Positions 9,835 through 20,672 of a DNA stretch of 55,807 nucleotides are shown here, piece by piece. Numbering within the stretch: the stretch's first letter is position 1; the number at the start of each line of letters is the position of its first letter. The position numbers and the translations under genes are program-made. Source of the stretch: Podaxis mareebaensis (taxonomy: Eukaryota > Basidiomycota > Agaricomycetes > Agaricales > Agaricaceae). The notes below the pieces were generated by a model. That model was not told where the DNA came from. It saw nothing but the letters and a program-made list of their open reading frames with translations, and ran no database searches. The stretch lies in assembly GCA_018524725.1 (NCBI GenBank), contig JAEUWP010000415.1:1-55807 (forward strand), in the 5' to 3' direction.

Positions 9835-12091
9835 ATGCTCCTCGCACTTACGATAGTGCTCGGTCTGTGCTCCCTCAGCTTATGCGCCACTCACGGGACA
9901 ATTGATGACGTTCCAAAACTCGATTGGGACTTCATTATTGTCGGAGGTAGGTTTGAACACGCTTCTGAGCCCGAGAGCCAGTTGAAACAAATGGCTTTCA
10001 GGTGGTACCGCTGGATCAGTTCTTGCAAACAGGTTGACAGAAAACACGAAATTTAATGTGCTTGTCATAGAAGCCGGACCTACGTGGGTGGTATTATCCC
10101 TTGCCTTTCGTTCTTTTCTAACATTCTTCAGAAACGAGGGCGCTATAGATTCCATCATACCGGGCCTCGAGTCCGGTACTGCCCGATCTCGTTTTGACTG
10201 GAACTTCACTACGGTTGCTCAGAAAGGCCTAAACGGACGTTCTTTCGCTTACCAGCGTGGACATATGCTCGGTGGAAGCAGTTCCGTCAGTGCGTATAAC
10301 TATAGTGATTCTGTTCAAGGAATTTACACATTCACGCTTACACGTATAAAAGATGCAATGTTCTATACTAGAGGCTCTTCCTCTGATTTCGATCGTTTTG
10401 CGAGAGTTACTGGGGACCTCGGTTGGAGTTGGGACAGGCTTCAGTCGTATATCAGAAAGGTATATCTCATTTCAATGTTGTGACAAGGAGTCTGAAATAG
10501 AATATTTTCAGAACGAAAAATTCGAGGATCCTGCAGATAACCACGATACTGAAGGCCAATTTGACCCAAGAGTGCACAGCTTCACCGGGAAAGTTGGTGT
10601 GACACTTCCGGGTTTACTCCATCCCCCAGTCGATTCCGCTACACTACAAGCAGGTATGCAGTTAGGTGGAGAGTTCAAGTTCAATCTCGATATGAACTCT
10701 GGGACACCGCTTGGTCTTGGTATGCCAGTCGACATCGTTACATCCTGCCTTGATTGAGAAAATGTTATCCAGGTTGGCTCCAGTCCACAATCGGTCATGA
10801 CGGAACACGCAGCAGTGCAGCGACATCCTATCTTGATGAGCAAACCCGATCCCGTTCAAACTTACACATTGTGCTTAACACAAGGGTTACCCGCGTACTC
10901 AAGACGCAGGACGACAGGACGCCAGGGCTGACTATTCGTACTGTTGAGATCCGTTCTCCAGATTCATTGAAGACGACCGTTTTAACGGCATCCAAAGAAG
11001 TAATTTTATCAGCAGGGTCGATTCTCACTCCACATATCCTTCTGCATTCCGGGATTGGCGACCAGAGCGACTTGAAAGCGCTTGGTATAGCAACAGTGTT
11101 ACACAACCCAAGCGTTGGACGGAACATTTCTGACCATCCGTTCTTTGGGACCACTTTTGGCTTGGTGCCAAACTCAATCGATTTAGGTCCCTGGGCAAAG
11201 TAGGGATCCAATTATCTGACCTGGAACGTACGCTCACTCTCATTGACCGTAGTCTGAGCTTTGACCCCATGTTACAAGCTGAAGCACTTGAACTTTGGAA
11301 TGCCAATAGGACAGGACCTTATGTTGCGCTGATTGCGAGTGACCATATCGCTTGGACACGGTTGCCAGACGATTCGCCGATATTTAAACAATTCCAGGAT
11401 CCTTCTTCTGGTCCAAATTCTGCCCACATCGAGATGGTCTTGGGTGTGGGTGCCATTCATTCCGATTCTTGCCCAATTCCTCACCATATGCACAGGGTTC
11501 TGCCGGGGTTTACAGTATCGGTGTCAACATCGTCAGCCCTGCTTCTCGTAAGTTGGTATACACACTCTCATCCAAAAATGCAAAGGTTCACAAGAGGCAA
11601 AAAAGGCGGGTCTGTTAGAATACGGTCCGACGATCCTTTCGACGATCCTTTAATTGATCTCGGAATTTTCAACTCGGACTTTGACCTCTTCACCGCTCGC
11701 GAGGCGGTCAAGGCTGCTATGCGTTTCGTCAAAGCGCCGGTTTGGAGGAACATTATCACGGACATTCAAGCGCCATTTACGAGCACAATGTCTGATACTG
11801 AGATTGAAAACGTCCTCAGAAACATCACCAGGTCGGCGTTACATTCAGTGTCGACTGCGGCAATGTCTCCAAAGAATGCGGATTGGGGAGTCGTAGACCC
11901 TGATTTATTGGTGAAGGGGATTTCCGGACTGCGGATTGTAGATGCGTCCGTCATGGTGAGTCTTTATGTGGCAAATCGTTTCATTGGGATTGACAAAGCC
12001 CTAGCCATTTGTGCCTTGTGCACACACCCAAGTTCCTGTGTACATCATTGCGGAGCGTGCGGCGGATATGATTAAGGCAGCCTGGGATTGA
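9835..12091 (+). CDS. Secreted GMC oxidoreductase C
   Basis: Ten exons: 9835-9946, 10002-10083, 10132-10289, 10353-10459, 10512-10719, 10773-11199, 11253-11445, 11496-11547, 11597-11955, 12005-12091; 594 residues in frame. Signal peptide in the first 17 residues. FAD loop GGGTAGS spans intron 1; GMC signatures RGHMLGGSSSV and [20 protein letters not shown]-terminal VDASVM then AHTQVPVYIIAERAAD. The first catalytic-histidine motif is HSVSTAAMSP where copies B and E have HPIGTA, so Pro and Gly are replaced while His is kept. It is the third GMC of the tandem array and closest to GMC-D on the opposite strand. Introns 7-8 could also be read through, because the frame is open from 11269 to 12075; the splice placement follows copy E, where reading through fails. 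Confidence 0.92.
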
Positions 12092-12727
12092 CTTGTGAAT
12101 CAGTGATATACTTTTCTTGTTACTCTTTGTATTGGAATGGATCGTTACGAGGTTGATGTGATCTGAATTACGAGCCCTGTATCATATAGCATACCCGTAT
12201 GCTTGTGCCCCTCCACACGATTGGATCTCTAGTGTTATCGATTTATGGCATGCGTGGACAGAAGGCCAGGAATGACGTTCTGCTGCCAATTGCACCTCAT
12301 GCTCATTTATGGATCAGCATATGACCCTTGCTAAGTGCAATATATTCGAGCCGCTCACCTATATGACTACGGCTGCTTGGTGGCGCTGTTTGTGTGTATA
12401 TGAACGTGGCACGCGGCTCCTGAGGTGGGAGTTTCACAGGAATAGCGAGTGTTCTGACAGAAGTTTGTAAGATGTTCTTGTATACCACTATTGTCTTTGC
12501 ACCATCCCCCCTAGAATTGTGCGAAACCTGGAGTTTGGCTATCAACGTTAATGACTACTTGATGGGATTAGCTCCGTCAATATGCACCGGCAATTTACTC
12601 GATAACATGAAGATCCACAATCGAGGGCCACGGACGGAAACATAACTAGGAATAGTAGGTCGATGGCTCGGCACCTGGTAGGAATTCCCTCGGTGTCATC
12701 CAAAAACACAGAATGACAGATGAGTAA
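12092..12727. other. Intergenic, nothing recognised
   Basis: The 3' flank of GMC-C. Its first 20 or so bases resemble the 3' flank of GMC-D. No gene supported. Confidence 0.4.
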
Positions 12728-12812
12728 CCGTATATACCCTGTGTGCATACCAGACGTCTGTGCATCATTGCTGAGTAGGCGGCAGATCTGGTCAAGGAAG
12801 CCTGGGAATTGC
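12728..12812 (+). pseudogene. Fossil GMC last exon
   Basis: Reads PYIPCVHT, then after a small gap [20 protein letters not shown]. This is the last exon of the GMC family here (PYVPCAHTQ...AERAADLIK). It has an in-frame TAG and small frame loss. Its ending KEAWE is closest to GMC-E. No other GMC exon was found beside it. Confidence 0.75.
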
Positions 12813-13101
12813 AATATACATGTCGGTTTTTATGAACCTTCGCATCTATTGAGCAGTCGACCGAGGACGTGAAATAGAAAGACTGGCAACATAGAGCGCG
12901 GCACGTCGGCGAGGTAATGGAAGAACACGAAGAAAGCATAACCCTGCGAAAATTTGACCGCTCAAAGGAACATGAAGGGATAAGAGAGCAAGAAGATTAT
13001 GCGTCTATTCCGGTCTTATACTTAGATTATACAGGCGCAGGTACACCACCACGTCGATCGGCGTGTGAACCGTTCACGAGAGAACAAGTTGTGGCAGCGT
13101 T

Positions 13102-13508
13102 TTAATGCTTGGCCTCCTCCTTCTCGGCCTCTTCGACGAATTTCCGGATGCTGGCGAGTCTAGAGGTTAGTATACGACACTTTCCTCGCAGAGGTATAGG
13201 TCGGAACACGTACAATTCTTCCTCCTCACTGTAATAATTTGTCAGTTGCATGTCGGAGTGCCAAGATGTGGAGAGCGCACCTGGAGCCAGCTTTAATAGG
13301 AACCGAAGCCTTGGCCTGCTGCACTGTCTGTGGCTTAGTCTCCGACTTTCCGCCTCGTGTCGCGAGGATACCACCGCCGAGCGCGCTGAGAAGGACACCG
13401 AGGGCGAGGTGCTCGTTTTTGATGGCACGGCCGAGGATAGTGCTACATTTTCGCACCTCTGAGCACTGTTTCGATTATTTTCAGTGTTATGGGAACGTAC
13501 TAGGTCAT
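13102..13508 (-). CDS. ATP19: Mitochondrial ATP synthase subunit K
   Basis: Small membrane subunit associated with dimeric F1Fo ATP synthase. Four exons (13508-13501, 13442-13281, 13228-13214, 13159-13102) give 243 nt and 80 residues. The first exon has only eight bases (M, T and two bases of Tyr). The join gives MTYTILGRAIKNEHLALG, the typical fungal Atp19 start. A hydrophobic stretch GVLLSALGGGILATRGG follows, then VQQAKASVPIKAGSSEEEE and the charged end IRKFVEEAEKEEAKH. Exon 3 is a 15-bp microexon. Length and layout fit Atp19 (about 70-90 residues). The open frame reaches a GTG at 13456, but splicing to the upstream ATG gives the better family match. Confidence 0.88.
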
Positions 13509-14049
13509 TTTGCGGGAGGGGTGGGTGGAGGAGTTGTTAGGAATTAGCTTGGGTTGTGACGGCAAGTACTGTCCCGGTAACTTCCGCCAACCGTCGGGAT
13601 CTGAATTCGTCAAACTCAGTGCCAGGTCGGTCACACACACCTTGCCTCATAAAACATTCATACGTTACTTGTAAAATAAATACAATGATCCATGTTTCTG
13701 GGGCTAGCTACCAAGCGCTAACTCGTAGTTTCAAACTTACACAACGCTGTCAAACTCCTGATCAACAGTAGTACGTTTTTTATATGCGAGTTGAATGTGG
13801 AGTATTACTCTGTTCGCCAAAACAACACGAATAACGCGAAACACACTAGAGTTGAGCAGACCCACCACTTAAGCAAGCCTTTTTCATGAAAAGTAAATGG
13901 TAACCTACTAGCATGACAGGAGTACATTCTCTTGCTAGCTGGCATTGAGAAAGGTTCTTAACAAGACGGAATGACATACCATCTTAAACGTAAGGACCAG
14001 AGCCGCCACAGAGACCGCTATGTAGCAGAGTTGGATGAGGCCGCTGTTG
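13509..14049. other. Intergenic, nothing recognised
   Basis: 5' side of the ATP19-like gene and 3' side of the membrane-protein gene. No gene seen. Confidence 0.4.
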
Positions 14050-15070
14050 GTCACGAGGTAAACACTGACCGAGTTGAAAAATATAGAATATTATGCCTGT
14101 AAAAGGGGCCTGAGGAGGACTGACTGGCTTGCTTGTGTACTGCCATTACCTTCAGCATAAATCGCTCGAAAGAGTTTTGTCCTTCGGAAAATTGTGCCTT
14201 CTGGTTCCCGATCTGAGACATAAAGTAAGACCACGACGAGACTGGCGCGAAGGTTACTTGCAATTTCTGACAAATGGAACGAGCATAAGTATTAAAAGCC
14301 CTAACACCAGCCTGTTAACTTCGCGCTCACATAATAAATGCACAAAGACGTTTACCGACGTCATAGATAGCCATGACTGCGTAAACAACGTAGAAGTTGA
14401 CACGGCCGAACCTCACTAGGCAGCCTGTAAGTGGCCGAAGGTCAAGGTCTGTGGGCAAAAATAGGTCAGCTTGATTGCATGGATTTGAAACTGTCCCTGG
14501 TGCCCACATTGGAGGGCAATGACATCCTTTTCTGCTATCACCGCAGCCAATATGAAGGCCCCGGTCGTGTATATAAGGGTAACAGCGACCAGAAGCTTGT
14601 TTCTTTCCCAAATAGCCCATGCACGGAAGGTGAACACAACTAGTACGGACGAAGATGTTATTATCATTTAGAACCACGCTCACATATCACGAATCGAGAA
14701 GCTTGCTCACGCTCAACTATGAAGACTCCAATCAAATAAATCCCTGGTAGCACAATCTGAGAATTAGCTCAGATATTATGCAAGCTCAAGCGGAAGACCC
14801 ACAAAGAGTGGCTTGAAGGATAATAGGACAATACCGTGCCATGCCGGGTACTTGATCACGAAAGACGATAAGGATGAAGTCGCCAACAATGAGGTACCTA
14901 TTGAAGAAAAAAAGAATTTTTGCAGTGTTCCACTGCATTGGCCAAAGCAGAGCGACTTCCATTTGCAGCGTCAAGAAGTAATCGTAAACCTTGAGGGCTA
15001 TCCCTTGAGCCTACAAAATGTAATGTAAACCAAGAGACGTACGTAGAGGGCGATCATTGCGACTGCAATG
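14050..15070 (-). CDS. DUF6533-like multi-pass membrane protein, exons unresolved
   Basis: Minus-strand pieces in order match the layout of basidiomycete DUF6533 proteins. The block VYDYFLTLQMEVALLW (about 14990-14945) leads to WNTAKILFFFNRYLIVGDF, which is the DUF6533 signature. Hydrophobic helices follow near 14670-14560 (SSSVLVVFTFRAWAIWERNK, then LLVAVTLIYTTGAFILAAVI), near 14405-14340 (VNFYVVYAVMAIYDV), and a tail EIASNLRASLVVVLL near 14260. Intron borders such as GTACGT at about 15050 and TTTTGTAG at about 15015 are visible, but I could not join all exons cleanly. The limits are approximate, and it could be a decaying copy. Function of the family is unknown to me. Confidence 0.55.
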
Positions 15071-16329
15071 GACTTAAGATCAATACAAAGAAACATTTTT
15101 TATGGTCACCCACCATCCAGGTACTGAGTAGAATGAGGGTTGAGTGCAAAAGCGAGTTACCGAAAGCGCTCACCCAGCCTACACGAAGGAGCCGCACCAG
15201 CTCTATGATTTCTAGAAGCATTGAGGGCCAAGTATTCACGCTGCCTTAGATTGCGGTGGGGGGACTGCAAGAAACATACATTGCGAGTCGCGCTAGTGGC
15301 AATTAAATCACCCTGCTGCTTGGCAGTGTGCCATCCATTATTTGTCAGTTGTTGTCATTTGACAGACTGAGGTCTCGAAAAAAGTATACTTGATATCTGT
15401 CTACCTGTGGGGCTAAACACTATTCAAATGGACTCACACTGGACTAAAAAGGGCCTTGACTATAGGCGAAGTTCATGTATTACCTGTTCGAAATTCTAGT
15501 TGGGTTAAAGCTTGCTCGAAACTCTCTTTAGGCCTAGGGGTAGGGAAGCCACTGGGAGTTGCGGTTGTCAGTGTGACAGCGCCTGGCGGATGGCATCCAA
15601 GTCACTTGAAAGACAGATAAGATAGGTGGCACATGTATGAATATACGATTCCCAGTAATCTACCACAGACGTGATTAACATCTGGCCGTGGTAAGGGAAT
15701 GTACCTGAAAGAGGATCGCTGACTGTCACAATGATGAACATTACCAAAGACATGTATGATGAAAATAGCTGCTGAGCGCACTAGAATTCCAGATCAACCC
15801 GCCTTGATGCGCCCCAAATAGCGTCATGCGATATTTGAAACTGGAAGTTTGAGTGACTGATGGCAAAGTCTTTATTTTAACAGGAGACGTTGGCCCAACT
15901 GGGGGTAACACTGCTGACGGCGCAACAGTGATCGCGGGACACTGTCATTCGCCTGCCAGCAACCAAGACTTTGAGTGATCTATGGCTCTCTGTCAACGTT
16001 CCTCATGCCATTTGTCATCTAATTGATGGCGGTCTCAAAAGCCTCGCTGGCATGGTTCATGAAGGAGTTGGTGGCTACTACCAGCATAATCGGCAGCAGC
16101 CTGTACGGAGTTTGATGCATAGTTGACTGTTGTAACCAAGTCTCTCGGCAACTCCTCCCATATTTTGACCCTGTTCAAAGTCCCTGACGCCATTAAGTAT
16201 CATCAAAAGATCTCTATGTCCTTCTCATATCTGTCTCTGAGCCGAATCACGCCATCTCGTTGACCTACGACAGCCTCCCCCCCACAAACTTGTACATCTC
16301 CCCTATGTTTGTGATATGCTTTCTTAGAT
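15071..16329. other. Gene-poor stretch
   Basis: No supported gene, repeat or RNA was seen. Short open frames here have no recognisable content. Confidence 0.4.
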
Positions 16330-16579
16330 TATGCTAGAGGACTGTGCTTCTACCCACCATTTTCGGATGGTGTTGTAAACACCCCCCGCAATTACCGCGG
16401 CTAACAAAACCAAGTAGGACCAAGAAGCTAACATATTCGCGAGAACTCAAAAATTCACCGATATTCCGTCTCCACTCGTTGCTCGGGAAATAGGCAAGAA
16501 TTAAATGATGGGACTTTTTATTGATTATTGACATTTTCTCCTGCTGTACGACGACCCAACAGGTACCCTAGCTGACTCT

Positions 16580-17965
16580 CTATTTACAAATACCACATTC
16601 AGCGAAGGCGGCCCAGTGATCAGCAGGATACTTGTACTGTTGGCTGAGAAGTGCATCGATGTTAGTGTTCTGCAACAGTGTTAGTCGGCTAAGTACAATC
16701 TCTTGACAGATAATCATGAAAAACGTACCCCAGGCCTCGTCATGCCAAAGTCGATCGGGAGTGCCTTATCGATCTTCCCTGTCAAAGGGACGAACCACTA
16801 CAGGAGCACAAAGCCAAATCAGCCGTAACCCAACCCAAGGCCAATCGCGAGAACGTACGTTTCCTGGGTGACTATCCCCATGCACCAGTCCAGCAGCCGC
16901 CAACTTCTGTTGTGCAGCCTTCACAGCTGCCAGCGCATCCTTGAAATCATCCTCGCAAGCCTTCTTCGTCGCGAATTTCTCCGGGCTCATGAACCACCTC
17001 GTCGAGACTTCCCCTCCAGGCATGGCACCCGTGATCAGCCATGTGTATCCACCATCTGTACCATCAGCAATGTATAACCCGCTGTGAAGTGCATCGGACG
17101 CTTTCTTCGTGTTGGCAATTTCTTGAGTGAAATCTGCGGGAGGATTGCCGGGACGTTTGGGACGCTTGGCAAACGCCTTTCCACCTTCGACTTTGAACGT
17201 CTACGAAATATGTTTGTCAGGCTTCGTGTAGCGCGGCCAGGAATATAACCTACCTCTTCACCGCCATTACCAGAGGTGCTCTCCCCAAGCTTGTACTGCT
17301 TCCCATCGACAGTGATTGCTGTACACCGTTATCAATTCGGTTATCATGGGAGGTGAGAAAAAATGCTCACTTTGCCCTGTAGTTGTCCGAACTACAAAGG
17401 ACCGCTTCTTGCCACCACGAGTTGGTTTCTTGCATTTGCCAGCAGGTTTCTTGGGTTGAGTAGCAGGCTTTTTGGGTTGGTTGGCGGGGGGCTTGGGTGC
17501 AGGTTTTGCAGGAGGCTTGGGTGCAGGCTTTGCAGGAGGCTTGGGTGCGGGCTTCGCTGCAGGCTTGGGGGCAGGTTTCGCTGCAGGCTTGGAGGCAGGT
17601 TTTGGCGCAGGCTTTAGAGACCAGACCGTCAGTGTCAGAGATAGCGAACGGAAGTGAACGATTGATTACCTTGCCACCGGCTCGAGCTTCGAGGTCTTCG
17701 TAGAACAAGTCCCGTTCGAAGAGCTCGTCACCGTCAAATGAACGCTCCTCGTACATGTTGTCATAGAACTCGCGAGCTTCAAGGTCATATACGTCAGAAA
17801 AGTCCCTTTCGAGGAGATCATAACCATCATTATCCTAGGTCAGGGAGTATATGCTCGTTATGTTGTTTCATTGCATCGAGGTTAGAAACAACGTACGACG
17901 GGTAGAGCTAGCGCGGTCTTGGAGAAGATGAACGCGAGAACGACGAAAGAGGCGGAGAACTTCAT
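16580..17965 (-). CDS. Secreted kinase-like protein K1
   Basis: Unnamed family. Seven exons (17965-17897, 17834-17670, 17611-17371, 17318-17254, 17200-16859, 16797-16729, 16669-16580) give 346 residues. Residues 1-20 are a signal peptide ending in SKTALA. An acidic segment with a repeating L-x-x-R-x-F pattern follows (LLERDF, LEAREF, YEERSF, LFERDL), then a linker of Lys-Pro-Ala-Pro repeats. The C-terminal half has a GGQAFAKRPKRPG strand, the catalytic-loop-like GLVHGDSHPGN and the metal-loop-like LPIDFGMTRPG. HGD-x-HPGN plus DFG are marks of atypical kinases (ABC1/UbiB, APH-like). The N-lobe is short and no clear glycine loop is seen, so activity is uncertain. No break was found. TATAAAA lies at 18174-18168. 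Confidence 0.85.
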
Positions 17966-18167
17966 GATGTGATGCTAAAAGGTTGCGTTGTTGGAGTTGG
18001 CGTTGGCGTCTGGGTCGTGAGGGATAGTGAGTTACAAGGACCAGCCGAAGTAACTCTGTCTGAAAAACGAGACATAATCAGAAAACGTAGCGAATGAGAG
18101 GAGGGAGTTTGTGTGCTTACTGTGGGATGCACCGGGCACTGGAGAGTCAGACCCATAGTCTGGCAGC

Positions 18168-18174
18168 TTTTATA
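18168..18174 (-). promoter_or_regulatory. TATA box of K1
   Basis: TATAAAA on the minus strand, within a block conserved with K2. A GTAAGC...CAG pair downstream marks a likely 5'-UTR intron shared by both copies. Confidence 0.6.
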
Positions 18175-18330
18175 GCTGCTAGTCACCCCAAGCACAGTTT
18201 GAAACATGGTTCCAGGTTTCGAAGTCGGCAATCAGGAGGGTAAGATTGGCGGTTGTGCTGTGCTCGGTAACCGATGATGCGCGAACACCCGCGACTCTAT
18301 ATCAAAGCGTATCTGCGTAACGTTTCAAGA

Positions 18331-19014
18331 GGGCCCTGATCTTCGCGTGCGGGAGAGTCCACCTGAATTCAGGCGGTCTGCCTGGCTCGTACTGTCGCTA
18401 TAATGTTTGCAATGAGTTCTTTCCGGTACGGCAACTTCGTTTCATATGGGAGTGAGAAATACATCGCCGGTGAAGGGGCAACGCGTCGTAGCTTGTGCCA
18501 TGGCGGTTGGTTTGTAGAGAAGCTGGTGGTGATGCAGATACATACGGTGCAAGTGGAAACAATCTGTTTCGCCTAGCCGTGACCGGCTAGCGGGCCGACG
18601 CGCATTTAAGTACATATCATTTTCAGGGATGGGTGGAGGATTCTTTCAGAAGATATCAAGTACCAAGTCGACCTTGCAAGTTACGACTCAGTACTCAGAT
18701 GTCGCTTGCGCATGCTGTAGGATCAGCGAAACAGTAACCCTTAATGGAGAAACGAGGTCACACAATCACCATACCAGTATTGTTGAATCCATCAAGTCAT
18801 TCTCTTATTTCCTCTTCCTGTATGTTCCATGCGTTCGCATTAGACTTTGATTCATGGGAAATCAAAGAGTCGCCAACCCCTATCCGAGACCATCAATCCG
18901 TTGAGCGTTCCCTGCACCATGACTACACATCAATACGTCACGAGATGTTGAGCACACCCCACCTAGGCACAACTTCACATACATACGCCCTCTCGGACTT
19001 GTACGACAAAACAC
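18331..19014. other. Intergenic between K1 and the dehydrogenase
   Basis: Divergent 5' regions of K1 and of the dehydrogenase gene. Open frames here show no family content. Confidence 0.4.
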
Positions 19015-20400
19015 ATGTTTTCGAAGAAGAGTTTCAAACCAGACAGGGATTTGCAAGACCTCACCGGCAAAGTCGCGTTCGTCACCGGTGGCAAGTGCGT
19101 CATTTCATCCATTCATTCCCTCGCCCGCGCTCGACTTGCTCACTTGTACATGTCAAAGTCGTGGGATCGGCTACCACACCGTTAAACACCTCGCACGCAA
19201 AGGTGCTACGGTTTATCTTGGCTCACGCTCCGAAGAAGCAGGCAAAGCCGCCGTTGCCCAACTTGAAAAGGAAGGCATTGGCAAGGGAAAGGTGATTTAT
19301 GCATGGTGCGACTTTGGTACCCCGCAGAAGGCGAAGGAGACGGGAGAGAAGTTGTTGGGTCAGATTGAACGGTTGGACATCTATGGTGCATTCAGTCGTT
19401 TTCGTCGAAGTCATAAAATGGAGGACTGACGAATGTGATTACCCGCTTTAGTGATCAATGGCGCTGTGTAGGTGGTCGCGTCGCTACGTCATGTTGAAGG
19501 ACTTGTATGACCCTTCGTGGTGTTAGGCTGGCGGACTTCCGACTGAAACATCTGGACGGTGTGTCTTACGTCTCGGCTGCTGTGTCCTCGCTCACGCGAG
19601 CAAGGCTGAATAGATATTCTGGCCGCCAAGTTGGTCCATTCCCTTTCGTTACCCAACTGTTCTCTAAACTATTGCCCATAGTCATTTTGGAAACCTCAGA
19701 CTGTTACAGACACTCCTTCCTTTGATCGAAGAGACATCGGACAAATACGGTGAAGCCCGAATCGTCACGGTACGTATATCGGACTCGTAAACCTTGCTTC
19801 CGTTTGAAATAAAATCCTTCACAAGGTTTCCTCAGTCGCACATACACTCAGTTACGCCAAAGATCCAAATATTCAATTCAAGACACCAGAAGACTTCCGT
19901 CGCGATTTCACTCCAGATGGCAAATACAAAGCCGCGTTCGGATATTATGGTAAGCCTCTCCACACTCCGATCGCCTTCACACATCAACCATTGGATGCGC
20001 GTTCAAAGCGGTCTCAAAGCTCTGCCAACAAATGACCCATCTCGCCCTCTACAAACGCAACACCCACCCAAACTTAATCTACATCTCAGTCGACCCAGGC
20101 TCGGTCAACACCTGGTCCAATGCATATTTAATCACGCGCATCCTGAGTCCCATAATCAACCTTTTTTTCGATTCGCCCGAAGTCGGCGCGTATAACTTGC
20201 TTTTCGCCGCTGCGTCGCCGACAGTGAAGGAAGATAGGGATACGTATGATGGCAAGTTTTTGACTCCGGTGGGGAAGGTTACGCAGATGGGGGCGAATGT
20301 AGTGATAGAGAAGGCGGAGGAGATGTTGGTTACTTCGCAAGAGTTTTTCGACAAAGAGGATATGTTCCCATTGCTACCACGGGCAGCGGATGATCGATGA
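19015..20400 (+). CDS. Short-chain dehydrogenase/reductase (middle unclear)
   Basis: NAD(P)-dependent oxidoreductase of the SDR fold. Exon 1 starts at 19015 and ends in VAFVTGG. A 65-bp intron follows, and the join gives the cofactor loop TGGNRGIG, then GATVYLGSRSEEAGKAA. Later exons give EARIVTVSSVAH (active-site Ser region), YAKDPNIQFKTPEDF, the catalytic YAVSK assembled across an intron near 19950-20010, and ISVDPGSVNTW. The stop is TGA at 20398. The stretch 19395-19700, where VNNA, the substrate loop and TQxLLPLL belong, is hard to read. VINGAV is visible but is followed by a stop, and GPFPFVTQLF lies in a frame I could not connect. So it may be a gene with unusual introns or a recent pseudogene. 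Confidence 0.65.
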
Positions 20401-20672
20401 AGGTTCCGCTTCTAGCTCGGGCTGAGCGCTTATGGGCTCCCGGAGGAGTTCCAACTCGATCCAATGCACAGATCTTGTATTTAGGGGTATCTTTGGTATA
20501 TACATATGACAGGATTGCCTGAGACAATGATGAGCAGTTGGTAAATATACAGGATATTGCAAAACCTCATACACTGGGTGTCAAGAAGAACTAAGGGAAC
20601 ATTCGCTACAAGTTGACCCACTCCAAACACTGAGAAGCGCACCAAGCTGTCATATCCAAAGCCAAAGTTACT

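Larger units (their letters stand above)
16330..18330 (-). repeat. Inverted duplicate, copy 1 (contains K1)
   Basis: The reverse complement of this segment matches about 28215-30190. The match covers the 5' flank, TATA box, a probable 5'-UTR intron, all seven exons, all introns and about 200 bp of 3' flank. It is approximate at both ends and not identical: linker length, intron sequences and flanks differ. Confidence 0.8.

Noticed and set aside
11269..12075. Unspliced 268-residue frame as the real GMC-C coding end
   Set aside because: Copy E cannot be read that way, and only the spliced reading gives the conserved SPAS-R segment and the AHTQ last exon.
12917..13105. Charged 62-residue frame upstream of ATP19
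   Set aside because: It is short, lacks family features and ends at the 3' end of the ATP19-like gene.
13738..13775. Similarity to positions 48-75 (CAAACTCCTGATCAA)
   Set aside because: Only about 25 bp are shared, with no extension on either side; too little to call a repeat.
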